Source: Halonatronomonas sp051745085 (lineage in GTDB: Bacteria; Bacillota; Halanaerobiia; Halanaerobiales; Halarsenatibacteraceae). From it: DNA of 64,000 nucleotides. A model generated the notes under the pieces. That model was not told the origin of the DNA. It was given only the letters and a program-made list of their open reading frames with translations, and ran no database searches. Below, piece after piece: positions 61,175-64,000 of the stretch. The translations under genes and the position numbers were made by a program. The stretch spans positions 36,823-100,822 of the forward strand of contig JBNJDR010000002.1 of NCBI GenBank assembly GCA_051745085.1, given 5' to 3'. The stretch's first letter is position 1. Every line of letters starts with the position of its first letter.

Positions 61175-62422
61175 ATGAAAAATAATGAAAAAGTTAACGA
61201 AGAACTCTTGCGTAAACGCTGGATAGTATTATTAGGAGGATTTCTTCTTTCATTGATGGGCGGCATGAGTTATGCCTGGGGTTCATTTGTACTTCCCCTT
61301 GTCGAAAACTGGGGGTGGACAACTGCTCAAGCTAATCTTCCGTTTACTGTAATGATCATAGTATTTTCTGTTACTATGATTCCAGCAGGATGGCTTCAGG
61401 ATAAATACGGTCCCCGGAAGATAGCAGTTGGAGGTTCTTTGCTGTTCCTTGTAGGATACAGCCTGGCAGCTCTTATGAGATATTTTCCTTTTCCTATCTG
61501 GTTGACTATGACTTACGGAATCGGTGTGGGGGTAGCCTGCGGTCTTACTTATGCTACTATAGCTCCCACAGCACGTAAGTGGTTTGCCGACCGTCCTGGA
61601 TTTGCAGTTTCTTTGGCAGTTATGGGTTTTGGACTGGCAGCTGTTATTTTTGCTCCCTTGAAAAAAAAGATGATCGAACTCTGGGGAGTGGATGGAACCC
61701 TGTTTGCTCTTGGTATCTTTATAACTATAATTTCTTTTATAGGAGCAAAACTTGTAAGAAACCCTCCTTCTGAATGGATATCTCCTGAAACTAGCAATCC
61801 TAATTCTCAGGTTAAAAATAAATCTGAGGTAATCGATGAGTTATCTCCGCGGGAATTTGTAAGAACCCCCAGATTTTATCTGTTGTGGTTAGCACTTGCT
61901 TCGGTTATAGGAGGCGGTTTGACTGCTATTGGCCTTTTAACCGCATATGGTGAAATAGAGCTCCAGTTGGCTCCTGCCTTTGCTGCGCTGGCCGTTTCTT
62001 TTTATTCCCTGGCAAACGGATTGGGACGACCTGTTATGGGATGGATGGCTGATCGTTGGGGTTCAATTCGGGTAATGATCGGTGTCTATATTATCCAGAG
62101 TTCGGTATTTATTATGTTCCCCTGGGTGGCGACTAATTATCTGTTGCTGTTTGTTTGTTCACTTCTACTTGGCCTCGGTTATGCTACTACATTTGCTTTG
62201 TTTCCTGTAGTTGTGGCAAAGATATCAGGAACCAAAAATCTGGGAATGAATTATGGTCTTGTGTTTAGTGCATTTGGCCTGGGAGCTATAACCAGCTTGA
62301 TAGGTTCCTGGCTTCTTGACCTCACTGGATCTTTTACCCCTGCATTTCTTCTCGCTGGATTTGCCACAGTGTTTGGCTTGATACTTTTATTGGTACTTCA
62401 TATAAAGTTTGTGGTTAGGTAA
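61175..62422 (+). CDS. MFS transporter, OFA (oxalate/formate antiporter) family
   Basis: A 415-residue, 12-helix MFS protein. The opening RKRWIVLLGGFLLSLMGGMSYAWGSFVLPL, the loop GWLQDKYGPRKIAVGGSLL, IGVGVACGLTYATIAPTARKWF and NGLGRPVMGWMADRWGS are typical of the OFA group (quoted segments are separate stretches). Substrate is a monocarboxylate or dicarboxylate in known members; here unproven. AGGAGGG precedes the ATG. Confidence 0.88.
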   Translation: MKNNEKVNEELLRKRWIVLLGGFLLSLMGGMSYAWGSFVLPLVENWGWTTAQANLPFTVMIIVFSVTMIPAGWLQDKYGPRKIAVGGSLLFLVGYSLAALMRYFPFPIWLTMTYGIGVGVACGLTYATIAPTARKWFADRPGFAVSLAVMGFGLAAVIFAPLKKKMIELWGVDGTLFALGIFITIISFIGAKLVRNPPSEWISPETSNPNSQVKNKSEVIDELSPREFVRTPRFYLLWLALASVIGGGLTAIGLLTAYGEIELQLAPAFAALAVSFYSLANGLGRPVMGWMADRWGSIRVMIGVYIIQSSVFIMFPWVATNYLLLFVCSLLLGLGYATTFALFPVVVAKISGTKNLGMNYGLVFSAFGLGAITSLIGSWLLDLTGSFTPAFLLAGFATVFGLILLLVLHIKFVVR

Positions 62423-62527
62423 TTGGAATAGTAGAGACTGGATTATAGAATATCATGAAATTTAAAAACACGATAAGATCAGGGGTAGTGATTTTATTTA
62501 GTGTATATATGATATTTTTCATCATAA

Positions 62528-62558
62528 GGCACCAGTTTTTGTTGGTGTCTTTTGTTTT
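62528..62558 (+). terminator. Terminator after the OFA transporter
   Basis: GGCACCAG (62528-62535) pairs with TTGGTGTC (62542-62549) with two G-U pairs and a TTTTTG loop, followed by TTTTGTTTT. Confidence 0.8.
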
Positions 62559-62614
62559 ATAAATGCTTGATATATATAATTTTATATATTTGTTATAAAA
62601 TTTAGGGCTATAAA

Positions 62615-62643
62615 TTGGTATTAGAATAAGTAAATGATATAAT
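62615..62643 (+). promoter_or_regulatory. Promoter of the YibE/F gene
   Basis: TTGGTA (62615-62620), 17-base spacer, perfect TATAAT (62638-62643), 84 bases ahead of the start codon. Confidence 0.7.
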
Positions 62644-62727
62644 CAATGAGGAAATTAAATTTAATTATTCTGTTCGTAATGAAGAGAGAAGCAATTTAAA
62701 CTAATTTTATGTAAGCAGGTGAAAATA

Positions 62728-63828
62728 ATGAATAAAACCGTAATTAAAAAATGGTTTGCCATATTGGCCGTAATCTTAATATTATTCTTGATCTCAAATT
62801 GGTTAATTCCGACAGCAGAATTTTCTCGGAGTGACGCTGCTGATGAAAAATATTTTAGAGGCAAGGTTTTGGAATTAGAAGAATTTCAAACTACGTCAGG
62901 ATATAGTCAAGAGGCTCAGGTGGAAATTACAAGCGGTCCTTATACCGGAGAAGTAGTAGAGATTGAAAACAGCTATGAACCAGGGAACAGGTTTTTAGAT
63001 GTGCGCCTGGAAGATGGATTGAGGGTAATATTGGTTTCTTTTCAGGAAAATGATCAGCGGGAGATCTATTTGCAGGATGTTGCTAGAGATAGGGGCTTAT
63101 TATTAGCAGGAATTATTTTAATTTTGGCGCTGCTGCTGGTGGGTAGAATAAAAGGTCTGGAGACTTTATTTACTTTAATCATAACCGGTTTTGTTCTTAT
63201 AAGAATTATGCTTCCTTTAATGCTTGCTGGCTGGTCGCCTATACCTGTAACAACGGTTAGTGCTATTGTAATTATCATCTTGATTTTAACTATTATTGGT
63301 GGATTAAATTTTAAAACTATGGCTGCTGTAATTGGAACTGGATCAGGAGTTATTGTAGCAGGTTCATTAGCTTATTTCATCGGGAAAATGTCTCATCTAT
63401 CGGGATTAGGTACCCAGGAAGCTCAAATGTTGTCGATAGGCTTAGAAGGCCTGGATTTTAGAGGGTTATTATATGCAGGGATTATTATAGGTTCACTTGG
63501 AGCCATAACTGATGTAGGTATGTCAATTGCTTCAAGTGCAGCTCAAATTAAAAATGTTAATCCGCAAATAGAGTTTAAAAAGTTGTTAAGGCATTCTATG
63601 CAGGTTGGAAGAGATATTATGGGGACTATGGCTAATACTCTTATATTGGCCTATGTAGGAGGAGCGATTCCATTTTTGCTGCTGCTTTTATTAAATGAAA
63701 TGTCATGGGTAAGAATAATCAACATGAATTATGTGGCCACCGAAATACTGAGTGGAGTGGCAGGTACTATTGGACTCATTGTATCCATCCCAATAACTGC
63801 TCTGGTGGCTAGTTTTCTTAATACTTAA
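62728..63828 (+). CDS. YibE/F-family membrane protein
   Basis: About 366 residues: one N-terminal helix, an extracytoplasmic beta-rich part (YFRGKVLELEEFQTTSGYSQ, GPYTGEVVEIENSYEPGNRF) and eight C-terminal helices with GIIIGSLGAITDVGMSIASS and HSMQVGRDIMGTMANTLILAYVGG-type signatures (seen as MQVGRDIMGTMANTLILAYV). The family is widespread in Firmicutes and of unknown function. GCAGGTGA favours ATG 62728 over GTG 62719. Confidence 0.92.
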   Translation: MNKTVIKKWFAILAVILILFLISNWLIPTAEFSRSDAADEKYFRGKVLELEEFQTTSGYSQEAQVEITSGPYTGEVVEIENSYEPGNRFLDVRLEDGLRVILVSFQENDQREIYLQDVARDRGLLLAGIILILALLLVGRIKGLETLFTLIITGFVLIRIMLPLMLAGWSPIPVTTVSAIVIIILILTIIGGLNFKTMAAVIGTGSGVIVAGSLAYFIGKMSHLSGLGTQEAQMLSIGLEGLDFRGLLYAGIIIGSLGAITDVGMSIASSAAQIKNVNPQIEFKKLLRHSMQVGRDIMGTMANTLILAYVGGAIPFLLLLLLNEMSWVRIINMNYVATEILSGVAGTIGLIVSIPITALVASFLNT

Positions 63829-63966
63829 TTGTTTAATTTTTATATTTTAGCTTTTCAAATCGATCGATGTGTATGGTTTTGGCATCACCCGTTTATTTAC
63901 TATTATATTTATTTTTATTAAGTTAAATAATTGCAGCTTTTAGTGTTAAATTTCAAGGAGGAATAT

Positions 63967-64000
63967 ATGAATTCACAGATGATCGCAAGCAAATTTAATT
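63967..64000 (+). CDS. Start of an unidentified gene (cut by the window end)
   Basis: ATG at 63967, with AAGGAGGA at 63955-63962, opens a frame reading MNSQMIASKFN to the window end. Too short to identify. The preceding 138 bases after the YibE/F gene hold no other feature that I can see. Confidence 0.55.
   Translation, partial: MNSQMIASKFN

Noticed and set aside
1..64000. Possible CRISPR array
   Set aside because: No run of regularly spaced identical repeats is visible anywhere, and no cas genes occur.

Overview
The window reads as a chromosomal segment of an AT-rich anaerobic bacterium of the Firmicutes-related diderms, most likely the order Halanaerobiales. Three things point there. The gene order is Clostridia-like (radC-mreBCD-PBP2-minCDE-rodA, then radical SAM-DUF2344-rng-L21-L27-obg). 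The energy metabolism is anaerobic (a six-gene Rnf complex, two tungsten-type aldehyde oxidoreductases, a flavodiiron protein). A signal-peptide-bearing outer-membrane barrel protein with a terminal Phe sits beside an RND exporter and a LolA-like protein, so the cell should have an outer membrane. The genus cannot be fixed from the sequence alone. Nearly all genes are on the + strand and tightly packed.

Region 1-11,940 is a tungsten/molybdenum pterin island. It holds a radical SAM maturase (cut by the window edge), an aldehyde:ferredoxin oxidoreductase (AOR) with its MoaD-like partner, then a long operon: MobB-like protein, MoeA, MoeA fused to a periplasmic-binding-like domain, MoaA, MoaC-MOSC fusion, Mog, a second AOR and a second MoaD-like protein. 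Two RNA leaders resembling the Moco/Tuco riboswitch precede the first AOR and the biosynthesis operon. They differ in output: the second is followed by an intrinsic terminator, the first lies against the ribosome binding site. MoaE and MoeB are not seen here.

Region 11,977-31,400 carries a GH65 phosphorylase, a DMT exporter, Hsp33, transketolase, a membrane serine hydrolase, an FtsA-like ATPase with a long C-terminal extension, a VOC protein, a DUF212 protein, FolC, a SPOR protein, the rnfCDGEAB operon with its own promoter, a Gx transporter and Maf. Region 31,400-38,240 is the cell-shape and division-site cluster; minE has no ATG/GTG/TTG and seems to start at ATT. Region 38,247-47,111 continues with RodA, two radical SAM-linked proteins, RNase G, L21 (with a leader), L27, Obg, YhbY and DegV.

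Region 47,141-59,245 is more accessory: MATE exporter, ABC-F, a frameshifted permease with a 7-base homopolymer, a cupin, a cyclodeaminase-like protein, a flavodiiron protein next to a glutaredoxin-thioredoxin reductase fusion that has lost the glutaredoxin cysteines, and an RND/LolA/porin operon behind two copies of the same palindromic operator. The probable TetR regulator downstream is internally deleted. From 59,290 to 61,170 the DNA is decayed: an OsmC-like remnant, a tRNA-Arg(CCG) with an integrase remnant and integrase-style direct repeats beside it, and a MazF fragment. The window ends with an OFA-family transporter, a YibE/F membrane protein and the first codons of another gene.
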